Shown: positions 1-7,748 of the stretch, one piece after another | Layout of the letters: each line of letters begins with the position of its first letter | Position numbering within the stretch: position 1 is the first letter of the stretch | DNA from: Fulvivirga marina | Lineage (GTDB): Bacteria > Bacteroidota > Bacteroidia > Cytophagales > Cyclobacteriaceae | Direction of reading: 5' to 3' | Assembly: GCF_016775155.1 (NCBI RefSeq) | Contig: NZ_JAEUGD010000042.1 | Coordinates: 186,001 to 250,000 of the forward strand | Length of the DNA stretch: 64,000 bases | Notes under the pieces: model-generated | The model's database searches: none | What the model was told of the DNA's origin: nothing | The model's input: only the letters and a program-made list of their open reading frames with translations | Program-made: the position numbers and the translations under genes

Positions 1-301
1 TGCCATACAGTTTGAATTGCTCCGTTGGGAATACGCTGCTTAACAGGTTGTCCAGGTTTTCTGACCAGGCCATATCGCTGGGGTGATCGCTCAAAGGAAG
101 TACAACCACATCGTTATATTCTTTTTTGATCATCTTCTCGCGGGTGTAGTAATCGTAAGGATTCTTACGCCCGGGTACCGGGCTAATCCCCAGCACAATG
201 ATAAGCTTGTTATGATTTGCTTTTACCTTCTCAATGAGGTCAACGTGTCCCTCGTGCAGATATGGTGATTGAAACCGTGCTATTATGACTCCTGTCTCCA
301 T
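1..301 (-). CDS. NMN adenylyltransferase-like nucleotidyltransferase, 5' part only
   Basis: The first 100 residues of a gene that runs off the left edge of the window; the ATG is at 301. The N-terminus reads VIIARFQSPYLHEGH, the cytidylyltransferase-fold signature with its HxGH nucleotide-binding motif (HEGH). Further on, SDHPSDMAWSENLD resembles the matching stretch of NadM-type nicotinamide-nucleotide adenylyltransferases. Such enzymes join NMN and ATP to make NAD. Whether a C-terminal Nudix domain follows (the bifunctional NadM-Nudix form) cannot be seen. The neighbouring regulator at 799-1485 is NrtR-like, and three copies of a palindrome shared with that regulator's upstream region lie just before this start, which supports a role in NAD metabolism. 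Family assignment is fairly sure; the exact substrate is inferred. Confidence 0.75.
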   Translation of the reverse strand, partial: METGVIIARFQSPYLHEGHVDLIEKVKANHNKLIIVLGISPVPGRKNPYDYYTREKMIKKEYNDVVVLPLSDHPSDMAWSENLDNLLSSVFPTEQFKLYG

Positions 302-308
302 TTGTTTT

Positions 309-377
309 TGCGTTAATGTTACGCAAATATAGATATGTGTAATTATAACGCAAAATAATTAATGTAAAATTTACGCA
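309..377. promoter_or_regulatory. three tandem palindromes, candidate NrtR operators
   Basis: Three copies of a GTWAnnnTWAC palindrome, each followed by GC, are centred near 317, 344 and 369, about 25-27 bases apart: TGCGTTAATGTTACGCA (309-325), GTAATTATAACGC (339-351) and GTAAAATTTACGC (364-376). The first is symmetric out to TGCG/CGCA. They sit 8-75 bases upstream of the ATG of the NMN adenylyltransferase-like gene. A matching site (GTAAATATTAC) lies before the Nudix regulator. The repeats are seen directly; binding by that regulator is inference. Confidence 0.6.
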
Positions 378-798
378 TTTTATTTTGAACTGAATGTAAT
401 TAGCTAATAATCAAATATTTAAATGAAATTTTTTTGTGTATGGATGCCGCTTAATTTCAATAAAGGCTTAGAAGGTGTATTGTCAGGGGATAGTTCATGG
501 GTATATTGTTCCCTGAAAATACACGGGTTTACTAGTTTTACTAAGCTTTTAAAGATTAGTAAAGCTTAACCAAAGCTATAGAATGCCAACGAAGCTAACT
601 TGTATAACACAGAGCTTTTGGTGAAAACAACCACCAACAGGGGAGAAGCATGTTACGGCTGATGAGTGGATTGTTACAAACTTAGGCACTGCCACAATCT
701 GGGAGATTCCAAATATTTTCTTCAAATGCGGCAATGAAACACATTTTGTCAGGAAAATTCGGGAATGATGTGGAAAGGGTTAGCCTTCAAAAAAAATC
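378..798. other. intergenic region without a recognisable gene
   Basis: About 420 bases downstream of the Nudix regulator. No open frame here looks like a protein. One hairpin is visible, TTTACTAA (537-544) with TTAGTAAA (556-563), and a weaker one around 483-514 (TCAGGG/CCCTGA). Either could end transcription of the regulator gene, but neither is followed by a clear T-run. I see nothing else. Confidence 0.5.
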
Positions 799-1485
799 TT
801 AAATCTCAAAAGTGATTCCTTCCTTCTTTAATTCGAAATACTTTTTCTCATTGAAGCGGAAGAGGTTACCAGGCCGGCCGGCACCGGACATACTTTGCTT
901 TTCATCAGTTTCTTCAAGAAAGCCGAATTTGAGTATTTTCTTTTTGAAGTTTCTTCGGTCTATTGGCCTGTCTAAAACTGTTCGGTAAAGCTTTTCAAGT
1001 TCTGAAAAGGGAAATTTCTTTTCAAGCAATTCAAAGCCTATAGGTTCATAGGTTATTTTACCTTTAAGCCTTTGTACAGCTACATCTAAAATTCTCTTGT
1101 GGTCAAAAGCAAGAGACGGAAGCTTCTTTACATTAAACCACTCTACATCTCTGGCATCGGTGCTGGCATGCAATTCAAAAACATCCGGCTTCACCAGCCC
1201 ATAATAGGTTATAGAGACCACCCTGTTTCTGGGATCTCGGTTAGGATCGCCAAAACTATAAAGCTGTTCGAGGTAGTTGATCGAGATCCCTGTTTCCTCT
1301 TTAAGCTCCCGTTGTACAGCTTCCTCCAGAGATTCGCTATTCTTTACAAGCCCGCCAGGCAAAGCCCACATGCCCTGATAAGGATTAATGTCCCGTTTGA
1401 TCAACAATACGGATAGACCTTCTTTTGAGGTATACCCAAAAACCACTGCGTCGACTGCTAATTTAATATCCTGATTCAGGCTCAT
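799..1485 (-). CDS. nrtR: NrtR-type Nudix transcriptional regulator
   Basis: A 228-residue protein with an N-terminal Nudix domain (about 8-140) and a C-terminal winged-helix region (about 150-228), the layout of the NrtR/AraR regulator family. Known NrtR proteins repress NAD synthesis genes and sense ADP-ribose through the Nudix fold. The Nudix box at residues 45-67 is complete (G-x5-E-x7-RE-L-x-EE-x-G), although many NrtR regulators have lost catalytic residues, so residual hydrolase activity is possible. The C-terminal half has DRPIDRRNFKKKIL and the glycine-rich turn GAGRPGNLFRF typical of the DNA-binding part. A NAD-type nucleotidyltransferase lies next door with shared palindromes upstream. 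The alternative is an AraR-like sugar regulator, but no pentose genes are nearby. Confidence 0.8.
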   Translation of the reverse strand: MSLNQDIKLAVDAVVFGYTSKEGLSVLLIKRDINPYQGMWALPGGLVKNSESLEEAVQRELKEETGISINYLEQLYSFGDPNRDPRNRVVSITYYGLVKPDVFELHASTDARDVEWFNVKKLPSLAFDHKRILDVAVQRLKGKITYEPIGFELLEKKFPFSELEKLYRTVLDRPIDRRNFKKKILKFGFLEETDEKQSMSGAGRPGNLFRFNEKKYFELKKEGITFEI

Positions 1486-1505
1486 GAGTCAAAGATATTA
1501 TTTAT

Positions 1506-1516
1506 GTAAATATTAC
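1506..1516. promoter_or_regulatory. candidate NrtR operator before the regulator gene
   Basis: GTAAATATTAC lies 21 bases upstream of the ATG of the Nudix regulator and fits the GTWAnnnTWAC pattern repeated three times before the NMN adenylyltransferase-like gene. This suggests autoregulation. Inferred from the shared sequence only. Confidence 0.5.
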
Positions 1517-1623
1517 ACAAATTTTAGGGCTCCGTTGTATGTATTAATTTATTTCATCAGATCGTTTAAATAAAAACATACTGACTTCCAGCTGAAAAGG
1601 ATCGTTCTCCGTTGAACAAGAGC

Positions 1624-2160
1624 ATGGAAAAGGTAGATATCAAAAGTGTTTGGATAGATCTACAGGGTGAGCTCTTCAGGTTTATTTCTCGTAAAATACA
1701 GGATAGTGCGACTGCACAGGACATTCTTCAGGATGTTTTTATTAAGGTTTATCTCCATGTCGAACAGCTAAACGATGGCCACAGATTAACTTCATGGGTA
1801 TATCAAATCACGCGTAATACTATATCAGATTACTATAAAAAGAGGCCTGAAATAAGTGGATTGAAAAATGATAATTGGCCTGAAGAGGAGAAAGAAGATG
1901 ATTTATACAGCTCCTTAAGTAATTGTATCAATAGTAAAATAGCCAGCTTTTCACAGGCAGATCGAGACGTGATGCTCCTCACTTATTTTAAAGGTTACAG
2001 TCAAAAAGATCTGGCAACATTTCTTGATATGTCATATTCGGGGACTAAAAACAAAGTACAGCGACTCAGGTCTAAACTGAAGGATTCAATTCTCAATTGT
2101 GAGCATGTTGAAGCTGATAGCACCGGTAATGTCATCAACTACCAAAAAAATAATATCTAG
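1624..2160 (+). CDS. SigZ-like ECF RNA polymerase sigma factor
   Basis: A 178-residue sigma-70 family protein. Region 2 is clear (DILQDVFIKVYLHV, then SWVYQITRNTISDYY) and region 4 carries the helix-turn-helix (YSQKDLATFLDMSYSGTKNKV). The pattern of region 2, the spacer and a C-terminal tail containing cysteine resemble the SigZ subgroup. The ATG at 1624 gives MEKVDIKSVW, which matches the usual SigZ start; a TTG at 1612, 11 bases after AAAAGGA, is an alternative. The gene is followed after 60 bases by two phzF-like genes and a PLP decarboxylase on the same strand, so it may be their regulator or just co-transcribed. No anti-sigma factor is adjacent. Confidence 0.85.
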   Translation: MEKVDIKSVWIDLQGELFRFISRKIQDSATAQDILQDVFIKVYLHVEQLNDGHRLTSWVYQITRNTISDYYKKRPEISGLKNDNWPEEEKEDDLYSSLSNCINSKIASFSQADRDVMLLTYFKGYSQKDLATFLDMSYSGTKNKVQRLRSKLKDSILNCEHVEADSTGNVINYQKNNI

Positions 2161-2219
2161 AATAATGGGTCTTTTTTGAAGGCTTTCAGTCTATGAATTG
2201 AAAACAAAATATAAGACTG

Positions 2220-3101
2220 ATGAAAAATATTGAGGTACATATTGTTAGTGCTTTTGAGCACCAGAATAATGGAGGCAATCCAGCTGGGATTGTATTTGAT
2301 GCGGATAGCCTGACCCCAAAGCAGAGGCTGGAGATTGCCAGCCAAGTCGGACTTTCTGAAACAGCCTTTGTTTCCAGGTCTGTAGAGGCTGATTATAAAC
2401 TTGATTTTTTTACACCTACCAGACAAATAGCGCATTGCGGGCATGCTACCATCGCGACTTTTACGTATTTGAAGCAGCAGGGAAAAATAGCAGGTGATCG
2501 GTCATCCAAAGAAACTGTGGATGGGGTTAGACAAATATATTTTGAGGGTACAAGTGCGTTCATGGAACAGACAGCCCCAAAATTTATTTCCATTTCGAAA
2601 GAAGACAGGGAGTCTGTACTTTCTGCATTGGGTATAATTGAGCAAGACCTGTTATCCGATTTTGAAATTGAAGTAGTTAATACAGGCAATTCTTTTCTGA
2701 TTGTTCCGGTAAAAAATGAACGTGTGCTTGAAGTGATTGTGCCGCAACATGAACTTATTGAGAGGCTATCTGAAAGGTATGGACTTATAGGATTTTATGT
2801 TTATAGTCCTTCTGGAGATGTTCAGACTCATGCTACTTCCAGAATGTTTGCCCCGTTTTACGGTATTAAAGAGGAGGCCGCAACAGGTATGGCAGCCGGG
2901 CCATTGGTAGCCTACCTTTATCATTATGGTGCGGTGACCTCTGAAGAGATAGTTATTTCGCAGGGAAAGTATATGAACCCACCTTCCCCCAGCCTGATTA
3001 AAGTGAGGCTTAAAACCAATAAGCGTGGTATTGAAAAATTGTATGCCGGCGGAGGAGGCTATCTTTCAGGAGTTAAGTCCATAACAGTTGGCCAGAGTTA
3101 A
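2220..3101 (+). CDS. PhzF family isomerase, variant active site
   Basis: A 293-residue protein of the PhzF (phenazine biosynthesis-like, diaminopimelate-epimerase fold) family, of normal length. The N-terminal half has GGNPAGIV, the catalytic glutamate in GLSETAF (Glu47) and CGHAT (His75). The C-terminal half has RMFAPFYGIKEEAATG; most PhzF proteins have EDPATG here, so the usual Asp-Pro is Glu-Ala (residues 219-220). The change may alter or abolish isomerase chemistry. The substrate is unknown, and nothing else here suggests phenazine synthesis. A second, more orthodox copy starts 16 bases downstream, preceded by AAGGAG, so the two are co-transcribed and may act as a pair. Confidence 0.85.
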   Translation: MKNIEVHIVSAFEHQNNGGNPAGIVFDADSLTPKQRLEIASQVGLSETAFVSRSVEADYKLDFFTPTRQIAHCGHATIATFTYLKQQGKIAGDRSSKETVDGVRQIYFEGTSAFMEQTAPKFISISKEDRESVLSALGIIEQDLLSDFEIEVVNTGNSFLIVPVKNERVLEVIVPQHELIERLSERYGLIGFYVYSPSGDVQTHATSRMFAPFYGIKEEAATGMAAGPLVAYLYHYGAVTSEEIVISQGKYMNPPSPSLIKVRLKTNKRGIEKLYAGGGGYLSGVKSITVGQS

Positions 3102-3117
3102 ATAAGGAGAGAGTGAG

Positions 3118-4011
3118 ATGAGAACAGTGAAAATATTTCAGGTTGATGCGTTTACGGACCAGAAGTTTAAGGGCAATCCGGCAGGAGTTGTTCCGGAGGC
3201 CGACATGCTGGCGGATCAGGAAATGCAGGAAATTGCAAGGGAGCTGAATAATTCTGAAACGGCATTTTTGCTGAAGGGCAATGACCTGGAGTATGATCTT
3301 CATATCAGGTATTTCACACCCACAGCTGAGGTTCCGGTTTGTGGTCATGCCACTATTGCAGCTATATATGTTCATGCTTTGCAGCACGCCCTGCCCTCAT
3401 GTGAACTTAGGGTAAAAGCGCAGGTAGGCATTTTGCCGGTTGCTATCCATGAGCTTCAGGGAGACTATGAAGTTGTAATGGAGCAAGCCCCACCTGTATT
3501 TGAAGAGCCGCTTGATAGGCTCATTACTGAAGCGATCATAGATGCATTGGGTATAAAAAGGCAGTCATTGGCTGCTGATAGCCCGATACAGATAGTCTCT
3601 ACGGGTCATTCAAAAGTTCTGATTCCTGTAAACGAAGAGCGCAAAATAAACGAATTAAAACCTGACCTGGGGGAGCTCTCCCGGCTAAGTAAGGAGATTA
3701 ATTGCAACGGTTACTTTGTATTTTGTATAACAAAAATGTCACCTGAATATGTTACCTATGGGAGGATGTTTGCCCCGGCAATAGGTATCGCAGAAGATCC
3801 TGTAACGGGTAATGCTAATGGTCCTTTAGGTCACCATCATTTGGTAAAACCTGATGGTGCTACATTTCAATTTACAGCTACACAGGGTAATGCCATGCAG
3901 CGACCGGGAAGCATGAAAGTTATTGTAGACATACAGGATGGCAAACCTTCTAAAATTAAAATAAAAGGAACGGCGGTAATTGTATTTTCAACTGCCATCA
4001 AACTCGATTAA
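3118..4011 (+). CDS. PhzF family isomerase
   Basis: A 297-residue PhzF-fold protein. Key residues are all present: Glu47 in NNSETAF, His77 in PVCGHAT, and Asp227 in GIAEDPVTG. It differs enough from the preceding copy to be an old duplication. A good ribosome binding site (AAGGAG at 3104-3109) lies before the ATG, and the decarboxylase gene starts only 3 bases after the stop, so the three genes form an operon. PhzF proteins catalyse proton shifts or hydrolysis on small acidic metabolites; the substrate cannot be read from the sequence. Confidence 0.88.
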   Translation: MRTVKIFQVDAFTDQKFKGNPAGVVPEADMLADQEMQEIARELNNSETAFLLKGNDLEYDLHIRYFTPTAEVPVCGHATIAAIYVHALQHALPSCELRVKAQVGILPVAIHELQGDYEVVMEQAPPVFEEPLDRLITEAIIDALGIKRQSLAADSPIQIVSTGHSKVLIPVNEERKINELKPDLGELSRLSKEINCNGYFVFCITKMSPEYVTYGRMFAPAIGIAEDPVTGNANGPLGHHHLVKPDGATFQFTATQGNAMQRPGSMKVIVDIQDGKPSKIKIKGTAVIVFSTAIKLD

Positions 4012-4014
4012 CTT

Positions 4015-5433
4015 ATGGATGAAATACTAACTAAAGATCTCAAGGTTCTTGATAGCCTGTTGCAGTCGGCCTTGGACGAAGGTCTACTTTATTTGAATGA
4101 CATTGACAATATCCCCACTTCGGTTGAATTTGAGGTACTCAATGGAGTAGACCTGCCTTTAACACCCCAGGGAGGTGCTTCCGCGCTTGATGAGTTTAAA
4201 AGAAGATATAGGGATCTGATGATATCCTCTTCAGGACCTCGTTATTTTGGGTTTGTTACCGGAGGAGCAACTCCGGCGGCACTTATGGGGGACATACTGG
4301 CTACCATTTATGATCAAAACACGCAAACCACCAAAGGGCATGGCGATGTCTCTGCGCTATTGGAGTTTGAGGCTATTCGCATATTGCTCGATTTTTTTGA
4401 TCTGCCGGATGATTATCTAGGTGGATTTGTGACAGGGGCTACCATGTCTAACTTCACATGTCTGGGAGTTGCACGGCAATGGCTGGGTAGAGAAAATGGG
4501 ATTGATGTTGCTAAAACAGGTGTGACCGGTGAGTTCAATGTAGTATCTGCGGTGCCTCACTCTTCTTCCATTAAGGCTTTGGCTATGCTTGGGCTTGGGA
4601 GTAGCAATATTATAAAAGTTGATACTATTGACCCTTCACGTGAGGCTATCGATATCGAAAAGCTCGAAAAGGCAATAAAAGCACTGGATGGACAACCTTT
4701 TATTTTAATTTCCAGTGGGGGAACAGTTAATACTGTAGATTTTGATGATATGCAGGCCATAGCTGAGCTAAAAAGAAAGTATAACTTTTGGTGGCATATT
4801 GATGCTGCGTTTGGAGGTTTTGCGGCACTATCTCCGAAATACGCTCATTTGTTGGAGGGATGGGAAAATGCTGATAGTATTACCATTGATGCACATAAGT
4901 GGTTAAATGTACCCTATGAAAATGCATTCTTTTTCGTAAAGGAAAAACATAAGATCTTACAGGTAGAGACCTTTCAGAATTCCAATGCGCCTTACCTTGG
5001 AGATCCATTGGAAAATTTTAATTATCTCAATTTTCTTCCTGAGAACTCCAGAAGGTTCAGGGCACTACCTGTCTGGTTTACATTGAAAGCCTATGGTAAG
5101 CATGGTTACAGAGAGATTGTTGAAAGAAATATTGAACTCGCCCAATCTTTAGGAGACTTTATTGTTAATAGCGAATTCTTTGAGCTTTTGGCTCCGGTGA
5201 GGCTAAATACAGTTTGCTTTACTCTTAAGGATGAGCTTGACCCACACCGTACCCAAGCATTTTTGGATGCTGTAAATGACGGCGGAAAAGTATTTATGAC
5301 GCCAACGGTGTATAATGACAGAAAGGGTATAAGGGCAGCACTGGTCAATTGGAGGACAGCTGAGATGGATATTAGGATAGTGGAGAATGAAATGCTAATA
5401 GCCATGAATAAGATTGCTGCCCTGTTGTTTTAA
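4015..5433 (+). CDS. PLP-dependent group II decarboxylase family protein
   Basis: A 472-residue fold-type I PLP enzyme of the pyridoxal-dependent decarboxylase family (glutamate, aromatic amino acid and related decarboxylases). The PLP lysine is in ITIDAHKWLNVPYE, preceded by HIDAAFGG, which holds the cofactor aspartate. The N-terminal part with SSGPRYFGFVTGGATPAA is typical of bacterial relatives of aromatic-L-amino-acid decarboxylases. It is the last gene of the PhzF pair operon, which suggests amino-acid catabolism or small-molecule synthesis; the substrate is not predictable. A hairpin terminator follows at 5518-5542. Confidence 0.85.
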   Translation: MDEILTKDLKVLDSLLQSALDEGLLYLNDIDNIPTSVEFEVLNGVDLPLTPQGGASALDEFKRRYRDLMISSSGPRYFGFVTGGATPAALMGDILATIYDQNTQTTKGHGDVSALLEFEAIRILLDFFDLPDDYLGGFVTGATMSNFTCLGVARQWLGRENGIDVAKTGVTGEFNVVSAVPHSSSIKALAMLGLGSSNIIKVDTIDPSREAIDIEKLEKAIKALDGQPFILISSGGTVNTVDFDDMQAIAELKRKYNFWWHIDAAFGGFAALSPKYAHLLEGWENADSITIDAHKWLNVPYENAFFFVKEKHKILQVETFQNSNAPYLGDPLENFNYLNFLPENSRRFRALPVWFTLKAYGKHGYREIVERNIELAQSLGDFIVNSEFFELLAPVRLNTVCFTLKDELDPHRTQAFLDAVNDGGKVFMTPTVYNDRKGIRAALVNWRTAEMDIRIVENEMLIAMNKIAALLF

Positions 5434-5517
5434 GCAACCTTAGTTTCCAGGAAGGGTTAACCACTTATCAAATTTTTGTAAAATTTATATTGTAAAGCTG
5501 ATTGCAGAATATATAGT

Positions 5518-5542
5518 AAATCCCCGCAGTTGTTGGGGATTT
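5518..5542 (+). terminator. hairpin terminator after the PhzF/decarboxylase operon
   Basis: AAATCCCC (5518-5525) and GGGGATTT (5535-5542) form a perfect 8-base-pair stem with a 9-base loop, 85 bases past the decarboxylase stop. The T-run afterwards is weak (GCTCTTTA). Confidence 0.6.
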
Positions 5543-5878
5543 GCTCTTTACGGTTTAGTTTTTGTATATCGTCATCACAGTTCTTTTCCTGAAGGTCAAT
5601 GCAAGCACCTTAGATTTCTATGCGTACCTTTTTGTCATTGGCATATACTTCAAGCTCAACTTTTCTAGTCAGAAGTCTCTTTTCGTTCCTCTATCCCTTT
5701 ATTGTGTCTGTTTAAACATTCATTTTAGCTTCATGCAGGAGAAGCAATATCATCTCACCATCTGTTAAAATTTGCATGGTCATGAATCATTTTTAGCCTT
5801 ATATTTAGCCGCTGCTTAAAAATCGGAGGCCTAAAAAATCAACACAGCCTGCGGCAGCACAATAAATTATCAAAAGCT
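5543..5878. other. intergenic region before the symporter gene
   Basis: About 335 AT-rich bases. A 68-codon frame begins with TTG here, but its composition (runs of F, L, Y, C) is not protein-like. The opposite strand has a short run (KVELEVYANDKKVRIEI, then stop) that could be a remnant, too short to judge. The promoter of the symporter gene must lie here; I could not identify it. Confidence 0.4.
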
Positions 5879-7345
5879 ATGACATACATTATTGTTACGG
5901 TTGCCTATCTCGTTTTCTTAACCAGTATAATCATCTACAAAAGCCGCTCTGTTAAAACTCAGGATGACTTTGTGGTGGCAGGTAGAGGGGTGCCGGTATA
6001 TTTACTTGTAGGTACCTTAGTATGTACCTGGATTGGTTCAGGAAGTCTTTTTGGTACGGCGGGCCTGACTTTCAGGTCTGGGTTTTCTGAGCTATGGTTC
6101 TCTATGGGAGCATGGATAGGTATTATTGTTATTTATTTCATAGCAGCGCGTATACGCGCAATTTCAAAATATACACTTACAGACCTGCTGGAGACACGAT
6201 ATAACAAGGCTGCCAGGTTACTGGGTACAATAACCATTATTGTAGCCTATCTGGTCATAGCAGGTTATCAATTTAAAGGAGGGGGACGATTCATAAACAT
6301 ACTTACAGAAGGGAGCGTTAGCCCTGAAACCGGTACGATGATCACTTGCGTGCTTATCATATCATTTACTGCACTGGCAGGTATGGTTTCTATTGTTAGT
6401 ATTGACATTTTTAACGGAGTTATTATGTTGCTGGCAGTAATAGTAGCAGTGCCGCTTGCTATAAACTCTCACGGAGGCTGGGGAGAAGTAGTTAATACAA
6501 TAAAGGAAACCAGGCCTGATTACCTCTCTCTGACCGAGGGACACAGCTTCACCTGGGCGCTTGGTGTTATCCTGCCTACTCTAATGCTTCTGCTAAGTGA
6601 AAGCAGCATTTACCAGAAGTTTTCATCTGCCAAAGATGCACGATCTGCAAAGAAAGCTGTGGTAGGCATGCTATCCGGTGTGGTGGTTATTGAACTTTTG
6701 ATGTGTACACTTGCTGTTGTTGGTTTTGCTATTTATGCCCATGATTCAAGGTTCTTTTTAAGTGATGGTTCTGTCAACAGGGCTATGTCAGAGGAGATCA
6801 TTCTCAGAATAGGTTATGAGCAACTACCGGCATATGCAGGCTCACTTATATTTGCTGCAGGTGTAGCTATAATTCTGTCTACAGGAAACACATTCTTGAT
6901 GGTAAGTTCCACTAACGTTACCAGAGATCTTTTACAGCCTATTTTCGGCAAAGTGGTTGAAGAAAAATTCCTGATGATCCAACGTGTGGCAATTGTTGCT
7001 CTTGGCATATTAGCTTTTGTGCTTGTTTCTCAGTTTGAGACGATACTTGAAATGGCATTCATTTCTTATACTATGATAGGAGCTTCTATTGCACCGGTGC
7101 TGATGGCCTCTTTCTTCTGGAAAAGAGTTACTCCTGCTGGCGGGGTGGCGTCTATTATTGGAGGGATGATCGTGCCCGTGATTAATAAGGTGTTGGAATC
7201 TACGGAGGGTAGTTTCTGGATATTTCCTATGGATACCGATTATATTGCTATTCCTGCATTGGCAGCTTCACTGATCTTGTTGGTAGGAGTAAGCTTAATG
7301 ACTAAGCCATCTCCGGAAAGTAAATGGAAGCCATTCTTTTCTTAA
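5879..7345 (+). CDS. sodium:solute symporter (SSS family)
   Basis: A 488-residue integral membrane protein with about 13 predicted membrane spans. The first part (DDFVVAGRGVPVYLLVGTLVCTWIGSGSLFGTAG) is the characteristic TM1-TM2 region of the solute:sodium symporter family, which includes the sugar, proline, pantothenate and urea carriers. The length is normal. It stands alone between two intergenic gaps of more than 300 bases, so the context does not show the substrate. Confidence 0.85.
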   Translation: MTYIIVTVAYLVFLTSIIIYKSRSVKTQDDFVVAGRGVPVYLLVGTLVCTWIGSGSLFGTAGLTFRSGFSELWFSMGAWIGIIVIYFIAARIRAISKYTLTDLLETRYNKAARLLGTITIIVAYLVIAGYQFKGGGRFINILTEGSVSPETGTMITCVLIISFTALAGMVSIVSIDIFNGVIMLLAVIVAVPLAINSHGGWGEVVNTIKETRPDYLSLTEGHSFTWALGVILPTLMLLLSESSIYQKFSSAKDARSAKKAVVGMLSGVVVIELLMCTLAVVGFAIYAHDSRFFLSDGSVNRAMSEEIILRIGYEQLPAYAGSLIFAAGVAIILSTGNTFLMVSSTNVTRDLLQPIFGKVVEEKFLMIQRVAIVALGILAFVLVSQFETILEMAFISYTMIGASIAPVLMASFFWKRVTPAGGVASIIGGMIVPVINKVLESTEGSFWIFPMDTDYIAIPALAASLILLVGVSLMTKPSPESKWKPFFS

Positions 7346-7748
7346 GATCTAATTGTATTCAAAGTGGGGATATATGTAGTAAAAGAGCATTTTAAACTTG
7401 TTCATACATTTGTAATTTTTATGTTTGAATTTGAATGATAGGGGAGATGCTGATTAGTATAAATAGGCCCCGTTACGATAAATTCCTTCTTTATCAGTGT
7501 CAAATTGGCCCTTTGATCGAAAGATTCAGGTATATGGTGTTTTTACCACTAATAACTTGTATATTCTATTAAGGTCTATTGCGGACTATGGCTTGGGGCT
7601 ATGTAATGTATCGGGATGTATGGCAAGAAAATAACTGCTAAAGTAGAATTATAAGGTATTCCAATGTTTGCAAGCTCTATGTTTCTTTTATTTTTTAAAT
7701 TGAACTGAACAAGCCGGAGGTTGCTTTCGGTTATATGGGGTTAAAAAT
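7346..7748. other. intergenic region without a recognisable gene
   Basis: About 400 bases between the symporter and the kinase cluster. I see no coding frame, no strong hairpin and no repeat. It probably carries the promoter of the three-gene phosphorelay operon. Confidence 0.4.

Noticed and set aside
1099-1416. 105-codon frame on the plus strand inside the Nudix regulator
   Set aside because: It is the opposite-strand shadow of the regulator; its composition is not protein-like.
2220-4011. Phenazine biosynthesis cluster
   Set aside because: Only PhzF-fold genes are present; none of phzA, B, C, D, E or G is seen.
5562-5768. 68-codon frame before the symporter gene
   Set aside because: It starts with TTG, has no family features and is dominated by hydrophobic and cysteine runs typical of AT-rich non-coding DNA.
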